A DNA stretch of 19,272 bases from contig CALJIH010000069.1 of NCBI GenBank assembly GCA_937974135.1, positions 1 to 19,272 of the forward strand, written 5' to 3'. Below are positions 7,368-14,253 of this stretch, piece after piece. The notes beneath the pieces are model-generated. The model did no database searches and had not been told where the DNA came from. It worked only from the letters and a program-made list of their open reading frames with translations. Made by a program: the position numbers and the translations under genes. How positions within the stretch are numbered: the stretch's first letter is position 1; every line of letters begins with the position of its first letter. Source of the DNA: an uncultured Cocleimonas sp. (lineage in GTDB: Bacteria; Pseudomonadota; Gammaproteobacteria; Thiotrichales; Thiotrichaceae).

Positions 7368-8678
7368 ATGACACCTGAAGAAATAAAAGCGGCCATACAG
7401 GCCACAGCAACTATAAATCTGGAGGTTTATTACTATTGGGCCACGGCCATAATGATATTAATCCATGCTGGATTCTTAATGTATGAAATGGGCGCATCTC
7501 GCGTTAAACATACTTTGGCATCTGGTACCAAAAATATCCTAGCTTTTGCATTTATGATTCCAACTTTTTTCATGTTTGGTTGGTGGATTTATTTAGCAAT
7601 GACAGCAGGATTTATCCCTAACTTTGAAGCGGGTGCCGGAGGTGTTCCGTGGAGTGATGCAATGGGACCAAACCTTCAAGATAATGCTTCGGGTGTATTC
7701 GTAGCAGCATTTACCTTGTTTGCTTGTACTACAGCATCCATTTTGTCTGGAGCTGTAATCGAACGTATCCGCATGATGTCATTTATCATTTTAGCGGTAC
7801 TATTAGGTTCTGTTGTTTGGGTTCTATCAGCATCTTGGGGCTGGCATTATGATGGCTGGATGACTAAGTCTCTTGGTTACCATGACTTTGGGGCATCAGG
7901 TGTTGTACATATGATTTCTGGTTTCTTTGCACTAGGTGTATTAATCAACTTAGGTCCTAGAATCGGTAAATTCAATAGCGATGGTTCTGCAAACGTTATT
8001 AAAGGCCACAGTTTGCCGATGACAGCGACAGGTCTGATGTTAATTGTAGTAGGTTTCTTTGGCTTCTTAGGCGCTTGTGTGATCTTCCCAGGTACAGCAG
8101 TCAGTTTCCATGAAACGATGTGGACCAATATTTACGGTCAACCAACAACGTTATCTGCGATTGTATTCAATACTCTCATGGCGGTCGCTGGCGGTATCAT
8201 TGGTTGTTATGTTATGACACGTGATCCTTTCTGGATGATGTCTGGTGCACTTTGTGGTGTTATCTCAGCAGCAGCTGGTTTAGATCTATGGTACCCAGGT
8301 TTAGCGTTTGTTGTTGCTTTCCTTGGTGGTCTTCTTGGTCCATGTGCAGCTAAGTTTATAGAAAATAGAGGCATAGATGATGCGGTTGGTGCGGTTGCAG
8401 TACACGGTATATGTGGTGTCTGGGGCTTATTAGCTGTGGGTATATTTATGGGTGGTTATCCACCAGTTTCTGAAACGATTCCTGCAATCACTTTATGGGG
8501 TCAAGTTGTTGGTATTGGTGTAATGGCGGCGCTTGGATTCATTCCTGGTTACGTGGTTTCATTAATCATGAAGATTATGGGTATTTTACGTGCAAGCGAT
8601 GCAGTACAGGCTGCTGGTATGGACGTAGAAGTAGTGGGTGATGCTTACCCAGAAGAAATTAGAACAGAAATTAACTAA
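7368..8678 (+). CDS. amt: Ammonium transporter (Amt/MEP family)
   Basis: A 436-aa inner-membrane channel with about 11 hydrophobic segments and the N-terminus outside. Family marks are GASRVKHT (42-49), Asp173 in HDFGASG, the twin pore histidines His181 (VVHMISG) and His346 (VHGICGVWG), and Trp157/Trp159. It conducts ammonium and in many bacteria methylammonium as well. The C-terminal tail ends GMDVEVVGDAYPEE, a loose version of the GlnK-contacting tail, and no glnK gene is nearby. The start is fixed by AAGGAGG at 7350-7356. A 56-aa membrane protein gene follows after 12 nt in the same operon. Its promoter region resembles that of glnT, so it probably belongs to the same regulon. A role in amine or ammonium uptake is inferred from that link. 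Confidence 0.96.
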   Translation: MTPEEIKAAIQATATINLEVYYYWATAIMILIHAGFLMYEMGASRVKHTLASGTKNILAFAFMIPTFFMFGWWIYLAMTAGFIPNFEAGAGGVPWSDAMGPNLQDNASGVFVAAFTLFACTTASILSGAVIERIRMMSFIILAVLLGSVVWVLSASWGWHYDGWMTKSLGYHDFGASGVVHMISGFFALGVLINLGPRIGKFNSDGSANVIKGHSLPMTATGLMLIVVGFFGFLGACVIFPGTAVSFHETMWTNIYGQPTTLSAIVFNTLMAVAGGIIGCYVMTRDPFWMMSGALCGVISAAAGLDLWYPGLAFVVAFLGGLLGPCAAKFIENRGIDDAVGAVAVHGICGVWGLLAVGIFMGGYPPVSETIPAITLWGQVVGIGVMAALGFIPGYVVSLIMKIMGILRASDAVQAAGMDVEVVGDAYPEEIRTEIN

Positions 8679-8690
8679 AGGATAATTATT

Positions 8691-8861
8691 ATGATTAATT
8701 CAAGTCCAATTACATCATGGGAAGGTGCTGGTGCAATTTTTACTTTTGCGGGAGGCGGAGCAGCTTTCTGGTTTTGGGTTATGGCAATATTACTAATCGT
8801 TCCATTAGTGGTTGCTTTAAGAGCTGAGAAAAGAGCTGAGGATGAGCACGACAAGAAGTAA
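8691..8861 (+). CDS. Small single-helix membrane protein downstream of amt (56 aa)
   Basis: An ORF beginning MINSSPITSWEGAGAIFTF and ending RAEKRAEDEHDKK. It has a short N-terminal segment, one hydrophobic helix at about residues 14-43 (with a GGGAAFWFWVM core) and a charged C-terminal tail, giving a type III or N-out single-pass layout. AAAGGA lies 10 nt before its ATG, the gene begins 12 nt after the amt stop, and a terminator follows at once, so it is the last gene of an amt operon. I do not recognise the family. An accessory subunit or stability factor of the transporter is an inference from position only. Confidence 0.72.
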   Translation: MINSSPITSWEGAGAIFTFAGGGAAFWFWVMAILLIVPLVVALRAEKRAEDEHDKK

Positions 8862-8881
8862 TAGTCAGTTCATTCAATAAC

Positions 8882-8914
8882 AAAAAAACCGCGACATTGT
8901 TCGCGGTTTTTTTT
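8882..8914 (+). terminator. Rho-independent terminator between amt operon and queE
   Basis: Stem CCGCGA (8889-8894) with TCGCGG (8901-8906), loop CATTGT, preceded by seven A's and followed by eight T's. The symmetry lets it work in both directions, ending both the amt operon and the convergent queCDE operon. Confidence 0.92.
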
Positions 8915-8930
8915 GTTGTAAGCGAGTATT

Positions 8931-9665
8931 TTATACGCCTGTTTTATCTCCCCATAACCAAGTATGAAGTTGTGGCAGTACTCTAGCGTTATTCCAATCT
9001 ATTTGTTGTACTTCATCGATTAACCAAAGCATTTGTTGCTGTTGATCAATAGGTATTTCATTGCTTTTGTCCGATTCATTATAATTGTGCTCAAGCTTAG
9101 CGCTGGTATTACAGGGTTGAATAAAGCAGGTTAAATGGGAGTATTGGTCGGCTATTTTTTTTGCCCAAAGTAAATCCTTGTTATCTGCTACAACAAATTT
9201 CAAAGATACGTTTTCCAGTGAATCACACGCATCTAAGCAACGATCTAATCCGCGTTTTTTAAACGACATGCCAGTGGAAGGGGGTTTAGGACTCAGTGTG
9301 AGTTGATCCAATAATGCAAACCAAGGTTTAGCAATACTGCCTTGTGTTTCCATTGAGAATTGATAGCCCTTTGCTTGGCCAAGTTCGATCAGTGGTCCCA
9401 AATCCTGCATTGCAGGGTTTCCACCCGATAGCGTTATCCAAGCCGCTTGTTGCTTACTGAGTTTTTCGATTTCAGCAAAGACAGTTTCCGCATCCATTTT
9501 TTGCCAATCGTCTTCGTATTTAGGTAACACGGCATAGCCAGTGTCACACCAACTGCAACGATAATCACAGCCACCCGTGCGTACGAAAATCGTTTGAGTG
9601 CCGATTAATGCACCTTCACCTTGAATGGTTGGGCCGAATATCTCTGAGATGCTGATAAGTGACAT
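8931..9665 (-). CDS. queE: 7-carboxy-7-deazaguanine synthase QueE
   Basis: A 244-aa radical-SAM enzyme that converts 6-carboxytetrahydropterin to 7-carboxy-7-deazaguanine, the second committed step to preQ0 and queuosine. The N-terminal GPTIQGEG and the cluster motif GGCDYRCSWCDT (Cys33, Cys37, Cys40) bind the [4Fe-4S] centre and substrate. SGGNPAMQ (80-87) is the SAM-contact glycine region. The length is usual for the gammaproteobacterial form. Last gene of queC-queD-queE. The 53-bp gap after queD contains a dispersed repeat whose G-run lies shortly before the ATG. Confidence 0.96.
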   Translation of the reverse strand: MSLISISEIFGPTIQGEGALIGTQTIFVRTGGCDYRCSWCDTGYAVLPKYEDDWQKMDAETVFAEIEKLSKQQAAWITLSGGNPAMQDLGPLIELGQAKGYQFSMETQGSIAKPWFALLDQLTLSPKPPSTGMSFKKRGLDRCLDACDSLENVSLKFVVADNKDLLWAKKIADQYSHLTCFIQPCNTSAKLEHNYNESDKSNEIPIDQQQQMLWLIDEVQQIDWNNARVLPQLHTWLWGDKTGV

Positions 9666-9667
9666 TT

Positions 9668-9688
9668 AAAAGACACCCCCCACCTTTT
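9668..9688 (-). repeat. Dispersed G-run repeat, copy 4, between queD and queE
   Basis: On the minus strand AAAAGGTGGGGGGTGTCTTT plus T. It ends 2 nt before the queE start codon and lies inside the que operon. It differs from the other good copies by an extra-G variant (AGGTGG for AGTGG). Confidence 0.72.
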
Positions 9689-9718
9689 GGGCACTTTCAA
9701 AGTAGGGATACTTGGTTT

Positions 9719-10075
9719 TCACGGGCGATACTCAGCCCACGTCTTAGGTGTTTCGCTAATGCGCATGGCACAAACTTCAGGCCATTTTTCTTTTGCCCAG
9801 TCGTATAAAAACTTTGACATGAATTCAGCAGTTGTATCGTCGTGGCCAAAAACTTCATTGAGATGTCGATGATCTAGAGTGTCATCAATGTATTTTTTTA
9901 AATCATCCAAATCATGATAGTCACGGACAAAACCGTATCGGTTTAATGCTTCAGCTTGAAGTTCTACCTCGACAATATAATTATGCCCATGCAGGCGATA
10001 ACATTGGTGAGTATCAGGCATATTAAGCAACTGATGCGAGGCGCTGAAAGTAAATTGTTTACGAATCGTATACAT
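9719..10075 (-). CDS. queD: 6-carboxytetrahydropterin synthase QueD
   Basis: A 118-aa enzyme of the 6-pyruvoyltetrahydropterin synthase fold that turns dihydroneopterin triphosphate into 6-carboxy-5,6,7,8-tetrahydropterin. The zinc ligands are His14 (FSASHQL) and His29/His31 (LHGHNY). Catalytic Cys25 lies in HQCYRLHGH, His69 is in LDHRHLN, and the pterin-anchoring Glu108 is in SETP. The length is typical. It starts 2 nt after the queC stop, so the two are translated from one message. Confidence 0.96.
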   Translation of the reverse strand: MYTIRKQFTFSASHQLLNMPDTHQCYRLHGHNYIVEVELQAEALNRYGFVRDYHDLDDLKKYIDDTLDHRHLNEVFGHDDTTAEFMSKFLYDWAKEKWPEVCAMRISETPKTWAEYRP

Positions 10076-10077
10076 GT

Positions 10078-10782
10078 TTATACTTTCTCCGTCACTACTG
10101 TTTGCCAGTAATCAGAATCAGCGTACTCTGTCGGGTCTTCCAATCCTGCAAGATGAAACGCTTCGCGGCGTTCTACACAGGTGCCACAGCGACCACAGTG
10201 TGTGTCTAAACCCTTGTAACAAGACCAGGTATCTTTTACTGGCACATTGTATTTGGCTGTGTCACGCGCGATTTCCGTTTTGTCTTGGTGTAAATAAGGT
10301 GTGTAAAGTTTGATATTCCCAGAATCATTCAAGCCATCTAAGGCGTGGTTTTGCATAGTAGTGAAAGCTTCGATAAATTCAGGGCGGCAATCAGGGTAGA
10401 TAAAATGATCGCCCCCATGCACAGCCATTGCAACCATATCGGCTTTTTGCGAGGTCGCTAAACCAAAGGCAATGGTCATCATAATGGCATTTCTATTCGG
10501 CACAACGGTTACTTTCATGCTGTCTTCAGCGTAATGACCATCGGGGATGTCAATATCGTCGGTTAGCGCAGAACCCGTTAATTGGGCACCAACTTGGCGA
10601 AGATCAATAACGATATGCGGTACGTTTAATTGCGCAGCACACTGTTTGGCAAATTCGACTTCTTTATTATGGCGTTGGCCATAATCGAATGATAATAGGG
10701 ATGTTAGCGAACCTTCTTTAGCGACTCTATACGCTAATGTTACAGAATCTAGGCCGCCCGAACAGACTACAAGGGCTTTCAT
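10078..10782 (-). CDS. queC: 7-cyano-7-deazaguanine synthase QueC
   Basis: A 234-aa ATP-dependent ligase that makes preQ0 from 7-carboxy-7-deazaguanine and ammonia. The PP-loop SGGLDS is at residues 8-13. The C-terminal zinc site is CYKGLDTHCGRCGTC with four cysteines. The start at 10782 (MKALVVCSGGLDS) is chosen because GGAAGGAAAC lies directly before it and QueC proteins begin here. A longer in-frame ORF reaches 10887 but its extra 35 residues are low in quality. First gene of queCDE, with a likely long leader upstream. Confidence 0.96.
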   Translation of the reverse strand: MKALVVCSGGLDSVTLAYRVAKEGSLTSLLSFDYGQRHNKEVEFAKQCAAQLNVPHIVIDLRQVGAQLTGSALTDDIDIPDGHYAEDSMKVTVVPNRNAIMMTIAFGLATSQKADMVAMAVHGGDHFIYPDCRPEFIEAFTTMQNHALDGLNDSGNIKLYTPYLHQDKTEIARDTAKYNVPVKDTWSCYKGLDTHCGRCGTCVERREAFHLAGLEDPTEYADSDYWQTVVTEKV

Positions 10783-11014
10783 GTTTCCTTCCTGGGTGGG
10801 AACTCGAAAGACAGATATTAGCTTATCTAACTTGTCTTTTTTCTTCTGCTCAAATCTTATCAATCGTTGCGTAGCACAACTATGCAACTTTCAATAAGAA
10901 TCGATCAAAAGAAAAATTTTGCGTTATATCGCACAAATAACTATCTATCGAATTCCACGTGTTTTTTACCTGGTGCGTCGACAGGGGTAAATCGGTTGAT
11001 TTACCAGTGGCGGG
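10783..11014 (-). promoter_or_regulatory. Structured queC leader of about 225 nt
   Basis: Downstream of a likely -10, the minus strand has three hairpins: GGTAAATC with GATTTACC (10986-11005, loop AACC), CTGTTGC-type stem GTTGCATAG with CTACGCAAC (10866-10888, one G-T pair), and AAAGACA with TGTCTTT (10807-10839) with inner TTAG/CTAA. Such a leader could regulate queC, perhaps in response to preQ0 or preQ1, but no known preQ1 riboswitch consensus was recognised. Confidence 0.4.
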
Positions 11015-11020
11015 ATTATA
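11015..11020 (-). promoter_or_regulatory. Probable -10 of the queC promoter
   Basis: TATAAT on the minus strand followed by CCCGCC, in the context CCGCTATAATCCCGCCA. The -35 region at 17 bp is weak. Transcription would start near 11007. Confidence 0.45.
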
Positions 11021-11070
11021 GCGGAATTGTTTTAAAATGCGAGAGTCTAAAAAGCTTAAAAGTTAAACCT

Positions 11071-11105
11071 CGCCCTCACCCTAGCCCTCTCCCCAGGGAG
11101 AGGGG
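11071..11105. repeat. REP-like GC-rich hairpin
   Basis: CGCCCTCACCCTAGCCC followed by a perfect 9-bp inverted repeat, CCCTCTCCC (11085-11093) and GGGAGAGGG (11096-11104). The CCCTCACCC-x-AGCCCTCTCCC pattern is a widespread bacterial intergenic repeat. Its GC content contrasts sharply with the flanks. Confidence 0.75.
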
Positions 11106-11127
11106 AAGATATGGAAAGGAGATAACT

Positions 11128-11243
11128 ATCAAAAAGTAGGTGCCTCCTTAGGCTTACCAAAAGCCAAGGTGGTAGTAGACAAATTTCCGTAAGGAAATGT
11201 CGGGGAAGGACTAAGCATCGTGCTGAGAATCATCAAAAAGTAG
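11128..11243 (+). repeat. Three-hairpin element flanked by 12-bp direct repeats
   Basis: ATCAAAAAGTAG at 11128-11139 is repeated exactly at 11232-11243. Between them lie three stem-loops: GGCTT/AAGCC (11151-11165), ATTTCC/GGAAAT with a GTAA loop (11183-11198), and AGCA/TGCT (11214-11224) extended by CT/AG. The right repeat continues as AGGAGTGTATTTTTAAA, resembling the dispersed G-run repeat. It lies 67 bp upstream of a small membrane protein gene. It could be a small mobile element or a structured RNA. Confidence 0.45.
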
Positions 11244-11309
11244 AGGAGTGTATTTTTAAACCTTTATAATACCAATCACTACAGAAATGATTAAAAGGGG
11301 TAATTAATC

Positions 11310-11555
11310 ATGGCTTCAAAATCTAAACCATTAATATGGATTCAAATTATCATCGCTGCGATCGCTATTCTTTGGTTTTCCTATGATTTCTTTCATACGT
11401 TATTTAATGGTTTGACGTATACCTTGAGATTCGATTCGCAGCTTAAATACAGTGATAATAAATTTGCGTTTTTTATTGCGGTCGTCATCAAGCTTGCTGT
11501 GTTTTATTTCTTTATCTGGTTGATGAAAGATTGTTTGAAAAAATTGAAATCCTAA
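11310..11555 (+). CDS. Small membrane protein, two predicted helices, unknown function (81 aa)
   Basis: An 81-aa ORF from MASKSKPLIWIQ to CLKKLKS. Two hydrophobic segments (about 8-28 and 51-72) are joined by a polar loop YTLRFDSQLKYSDNK. The C-terminal tail is lysine-rich, suggesting an inside C-terminus. AAAAGGGG lies about 10 nt before the ATG. No family was recognised. It stands alone between a repeat-rich gap and a convergent GntR gene, so the context gives no role. Confidence 0.65.
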   Translation: MASKSKPLIWIQIIIAAIAILWFSYDFFHTLFNGLTYTLRFDSQLKYSDNKFAFFIAVVIKLAVFYFFIWLMKDCLKKLKS

Positions 11556-11564
11556 ATGGCAAAA

Positions 11565-11592
11565 CCACTGAAAAGTGGGGGGTGTCTTTTTT
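11565..11592 (+). terminator. Hairpin with GAAA loop and T-run, overlapping the G-run repeat
   Basis: CCACT (11565-11569) pairs with AGTGG (11574-11578) around a GAAA loop, followed by GGGTGTC and six T's. It lies 10 nt after the small membrane protein stop, between convergent genes. The stem is short, so termination strength is uncertain. Confidence 0.4.
11571..11592 (+). repeat. Dispersed G-run repeat, copy 5
   Basis: AAAAGTGGGGGGTGTCTTTT plus TT, the cleanest copy. It lies in the 42-bp gap between the small membrane protein gene and the convergent GntR gene. Confidence 0.75.
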
Positions 11593-11597
11593 GTCAT

Positions 11598-12287
11598 TTA
11601 AAATATCTCAGGATCAGATAAATGCCTCTTTGCACGTAACAAGTGTTCAGTAATAATTTGACCGGCTTCCTTTTGATCACGCCTTTTAATCGCTTCGAAT
11701 AAGGCGCGATGTTCGTTGCAGTATTTGACCATTTTCTCCTCAGATAAAACCGCCGCTTTACTGACATTCCACTGTTTGTGGCTTCTTATGTCATTTATCT
11801 TGCCATAGATCCACTCTAATAGAGGGTTTTGAGCGCAACGTGCCAGTTGTAAGTGAAATGCTTCATCATAATGTGAAAAATCATTAGGGTTGTCGCAATG
11901 TTTAACAGCTTCACGAAGCGTATGATCAATCTCTCGTAAACTTCTTTGGTTGGCGTTTAAGATAGCCAATTTAACAATATAAGGTTCAATGGCTAGGCGC
12001 GCATCGATCAATTCAATGGGGCTAACATCGTCTTCGATGTTGAATTGATCAAAACCACGGTAGTGGCTGACAAATGTTCCACTGCCCGTTTTCTTTTTCA
12101 CGTATCCAGCTGTTTCTAGTTGTTCCAAAGCTGATCTTATGGTTCCACGAGCAACGCCAAAAGCTTCGGCCAGATCCCTTTCTGCGGGCAATCTTTCGTT
12201 GTTGTGATATTCGCCATCAACGATCTTCTCTTTAAGTTGAATAAACACTTCAGAATGTCTTTTAGGCTTAACTTTATCTAGGGGCAT
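11598..12287 (-). CDS. GntR family transcriptional regulator, FadR/FCD subfamily
   Basis: A 229-aa DNA-binding regulator. The N-terminal winged helix-turn-helix (about 10-78) reads IVDGEYHNNERLPAERDLAEAFGVARGTIRSALEQLETAGYV followed by the wing KKTGSGTFVSH. The C-terminal all-helical FCD domain (about 90-220) has the metal-site type residues Asp (IDARLAIEP), His in DEAFHLQLARCAQN and His in TEHLLRAKRHL, which bind small carboxylate or amine-pathway effectors in relatives. It is divergent from glnT across 363 bp. TGGTAYAY half-sites 20 bp upstream of its start suggest autoregulation, and matching sites before glnT and amt suggest those are its targets. The effector is unknown. Confidence 0.93.
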   Translation of the reverse strand: MPLDKVKPKRHSEVFIQLKEKIVDGEYHNNERLPAERDLAEAFGVARGTIRSALEQLETAGYVKKKTGSGTFVSHYRGFDQFNIEDDVSPIELIDARLAIEPYIVKLAILNANQRSLREIDHTLREAVKHCDNPNDFSHYDEAFHLQLARCAQNPLLEWIYGKINDIRSHKQWNVSKAAVLSEEKMVKYCNEHRALFEAIKRRDQKEAGQIITEHLLRAKRHLSDPEIF

Positions 12288-12306
12288 AATTTGTATAAAA
12301 AATTAA

Positions 12307-12325
12307 TGGTATATGTATGGTACAC
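12307..12325 (+). promoter_or_regulatory. Phased half-sites 20 bp upstream of the GntR gene
   Basis: TGGTATAT at 12307-12314 and TGGTACAC at 12318-12325, an 11-bp step. The position immediately upstream of the regulator's start codon (12287) suits autorepression. Confidence 0.6.
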
Positions 12326-12465
12326 TAAATAGTTTTATTTTGGTAAAAAAACTGATTGATAAAGATAATTAAATGATGATTTAATGGGTTTTGAAGGGAT
12401 ATTTATGGTTAATTAAATTTAACTTATTCCTAAACCCCTAATTACTATACTAATAATAACCTTTA

Positions 12466-12484
12466 TTATACCAAAGATATACCA
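12466..12484 (-). promoter_or_regulatory. Phased half-sites upstream of the glnT promoter block
   Basis: TTATACCA at 12466-12473 and ATATACCA at 12477-12484, inverse of TGGTATAT, with an 11-bp step. The second lies 32 bp before ATTGGC at 12509, exactly as before amt. A position about 50 bp upstream of the -10 would suit activation. Confidence 0.6.
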
Positions 12485-12508
12485 TATGGACGGTAATTCT
12501 AAAAAATA

Positions 12509-12554
12509 ATTGGCGGCAAAGGAAAATTTATACTATATACAGGTACGCGCATTG
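12509..12554 (+). promoter_or_regulatory. Probable glnT promoter, block shared with amt
   Basis: ATTGGC (12509-12514), TTTATACTATATA (about 12527-12539) and TACGCGCATT (about 12544-12553) match the amt block in sequence and spacing. TATACT or TATATA is a possible -10. No convincing -35 is present. Confidence 0.6.
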
Positions 12555-12650
12555 TATTTTAGTGATGTAAAAGGCTTCAGCAAAAGCATTTTATTTCGGC
12601 TTTAATACCTTGATAAATAACATAAATTGTATTTTGGAGGTAATTCATAA

Positions 12651-14138
12651 ATGGCTAAGATTCAAGATTCGACTGATCTAGAAGCTCACGTTAATCAAAA
12701 AGGAAGGGCTGCACTTGTTAAACAAGTAAGAGCAAAAATTAAAGAATTAGGTATAACTTATATCTACTGTCAATTTGTTTCTGTTACAGGCCGCATTGTT
12801 GGTAAAGGTATTCCTGCTGATCACTGGGAGACAGTTGCAGAAAGAGGCTTCCAACTTGTATATGGTTCAACGGCTAACCTATTTGTTGATCGTCATGGCG
12901 ATTATATTGGTTATGGTCCTGAAGCTTCAGAGCTTGTCGGTATTCCTGATCCAGAAACATTTGTGCAACTTCCATGGGATAAGCGCGTTGCTCGCGTATT
13001 TTGTACCTGTTTTAGAAATCGCGAAGAAAAAGTAAATCCAGGTTCACACTTAACGTCTGATTGTCGCGGTAACTTAAGAAATATCCACAACCAATTCCAA
13101 GATGATCATGGTATGCACATGCGTTTAGGTACTGAGCCTGAAATGATGTGGTTAACGCTTAATGAAGAAGGTGAAGTTGATGGTGGTATTACAAAGCCTA
13201 ACTGTTATCACATTGATCAGTTTGAAGAATTACGCCCTACCTTTATGAAAGTAGTTGAGTATTCTCAGGCGATGGGTCTAGATATGATTCAGGGCGATCA
13301 CGAGGATGCTCCAGGTCAGTTAGAACTTAACTGGATGTACGATGATGTATTACGTAATGCAGACCGCTTAACGACGTATCGTCAAATCTGTGCGCAAGTT
13401 GCAAGAGAGCAAGGTCTTAAAGCTTGCTTTATGTCTAAACCATTTATGGGTGTTTCAGCATCTGGTTGTCACCATAATGTATCACTTTGGACGGGTGGTA
13501 AGGATGAAGTTAATCCGCTCAACCAAGAAGTTATGGGTGGTATGGATGATGTGTTCTCATACCGTAAAGGTGGTAAAAACTTATTTATGCCGGACCCCAA
13601 GATTCACGAGAGTAAGCCGGGTCCTGTTGGACTTCAATCTATCGGTGGTGTAATCAAACATCTTGGTGCATTAACTTCTATCGGTTCATCTACGGTAAAT
13701 TCTTACAGACGTCTTTGGGATACAGGATTCTGGGCGCCAATCTTTGCGGATTGGGGTTATCAGAATAGAACCTGTGCATTGCGCGTCTCAGCACCGGGTC
13801 GTTTTGAGTATCGTTCTGTGGATTCAATGGTTAATCCATACCTTATGGGTGGTGCGCTTGTTAAAGCATTTGAAGATGGCATCGTTAACGATCTTGATCC
13901 AGGTGATCCAGAAGAACGCAATATTTATGAAGCAATCCAAGACGGTAAAGATGTAAAGAAACTACCAATGAATCTTGGTGAAGCCCTAAATGAGTTAGCA
14001 AACGATGATGTTATTAGATCATCAATGCCTGATGAAATGTACAAAGTCTACCACCACTACAAGAATGATGAGTGGGAGAAATTCAACGCAACAGTAACAG
14101 ACTGGGATGTTGAAACTTATATGGATTGTTTACCTTAA
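12651..14138 (+). CDS. glnT: Type III glutamine synthetase / gamma-glutamylmethylamide synthetase family
   Basis: A 495-aa ATP-dependent amide ligase of the glutamine synthetase fold. The N-terminal beta-grasp part covers about 30-120. Catalytic-domain motifs are EPEMMW (162-167), HEDAPGQLELN (217-227), CHHN (273-276, GS-type HxN region), STVNSYRRL (347-355, replacing NPxKRL) and RFEYR (384-388). It lacks the adenylylation site of GlnA. The GlnT/GmaS group joins glutamate to ammonia or to methylamine. The presence of glxBCD, amt and a TmoX-like binding protein favours gamma-glutamylmethylamide synthesis, but substrate choice cannot be read from sequence alone. TTGGAGG sits 11 nt before the ATG. 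At 495 aa it is longer than the roughly 435-aa forms I know. First gene of the glnT-glxBCD unit. Confidence 0.9.
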   Translation: MAKIQDSTDLEAHVNQKGRAALVKQVRAKIKELGITYIYCQFVSVTGRIVGKGIPADHWETVAERGFQLVYGSTANLFVDRHGDYIGYGPEASELVGIPDPETFVQLPWDKRVARVFCTCFRNREEKVNPGSHLTSDCRGNLRNIHNQFQDDHGMHMRLGTEPEMMWLTLNEEGEVDGGITKPNCYHIDQFEELRPTFMKVVEYSQAMGLDMIQGDHEDAPGQLELNWMYDDVLRNADRLTTYRQICAQVAREQGLKACFMSKPFMGVSASGCHHNVSLWTGGKDEVNPLNQEVMGGMDDVFSYRKGGKNLFMPDPKIHESKPGPVGLQSIGGVIKHLGALTSIGSSTVNSYRRLWDTGFWAPIFADWGYQNRTCALRVSAPGRFEYRSVDSMVNPYLMGGALVKAFEDGIVNDLDPGDPEERNIYEAIQDGKDVKKLPMNLGEALNELANDDVIRSSMPDEMYKVYHHYKNDEWEKFNATVTDWDVETYMDCLP

Positions 14139-14149
14139 AACAAACAACC

Positions 14150-14183
14150 CCTTAAATAAGAATTTAAGGCCTCTAATACGAGG
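14150..14183 (+). other. Paired hairpins between glnT and glxB
   Basis: CCTTAAAT (14150-14157) pairs exactly with ATTTAAGG (14162-14169), followed by CCTC/GAGG (14170-14183). There is no T-run, so this looks more like an mRNA processing or stability element than a terminator. It could set different levels for glnT and glxBCD. Confidence 0.35.
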
Positions 14184-14253
14184 TCTTGGACTCTAAATTT
14201 AATTTTAATTTATACACATTCGATTAATTAACCCTAGTAAAAGGATAAATACT

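Larger units (their letters stand above)
12288..12650 (+). other. 363-bp divergent promoter region between the GntR gene and glnT
   Basis: AT-rich, no credible ORF. It holds half-site pairs near the GntR start (12307-12325) and before glnT (12466-12484), the promoter block shared with amt (12509-12554), and an untranslated leader of roughly 100 nt ending in TTGGAGG just before glnT. Confidence 0.8.

Noticed and set aside
10783..10887. Longer queC start at 10887
   Set aside because: A strong GGAAGGA ribosome site precedes the ATG at 10782, and QueC proteins begin MKALVVCSGGLDS; the extra 35 residues are non-conserved in character.
10867..11139. 90-codon plus-strand ORF ending with a RPHPSPLPRERGR stretch
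   Set aside because: The distinctive end is the translation of the REP-like GC-rich hairpin at 11071-11105. The rest covers the queC leader, and there is no ribosome site.
11221..11234. TPP riboswitch, suggested by GCTGAGAATCATC
   Set aside because: Only the GCTGAGA piece is present. The ACCTGAT and terminal conserved elements are missing, and the downstream gene is not thiamine-related.
13390..13653. Out-of-frame plus-strand ORFs inside glnT (also 12775-13035, 13744-13956)
   Set aside because: They are shadows of glnT, with no ribosome sites and no recognisable family.
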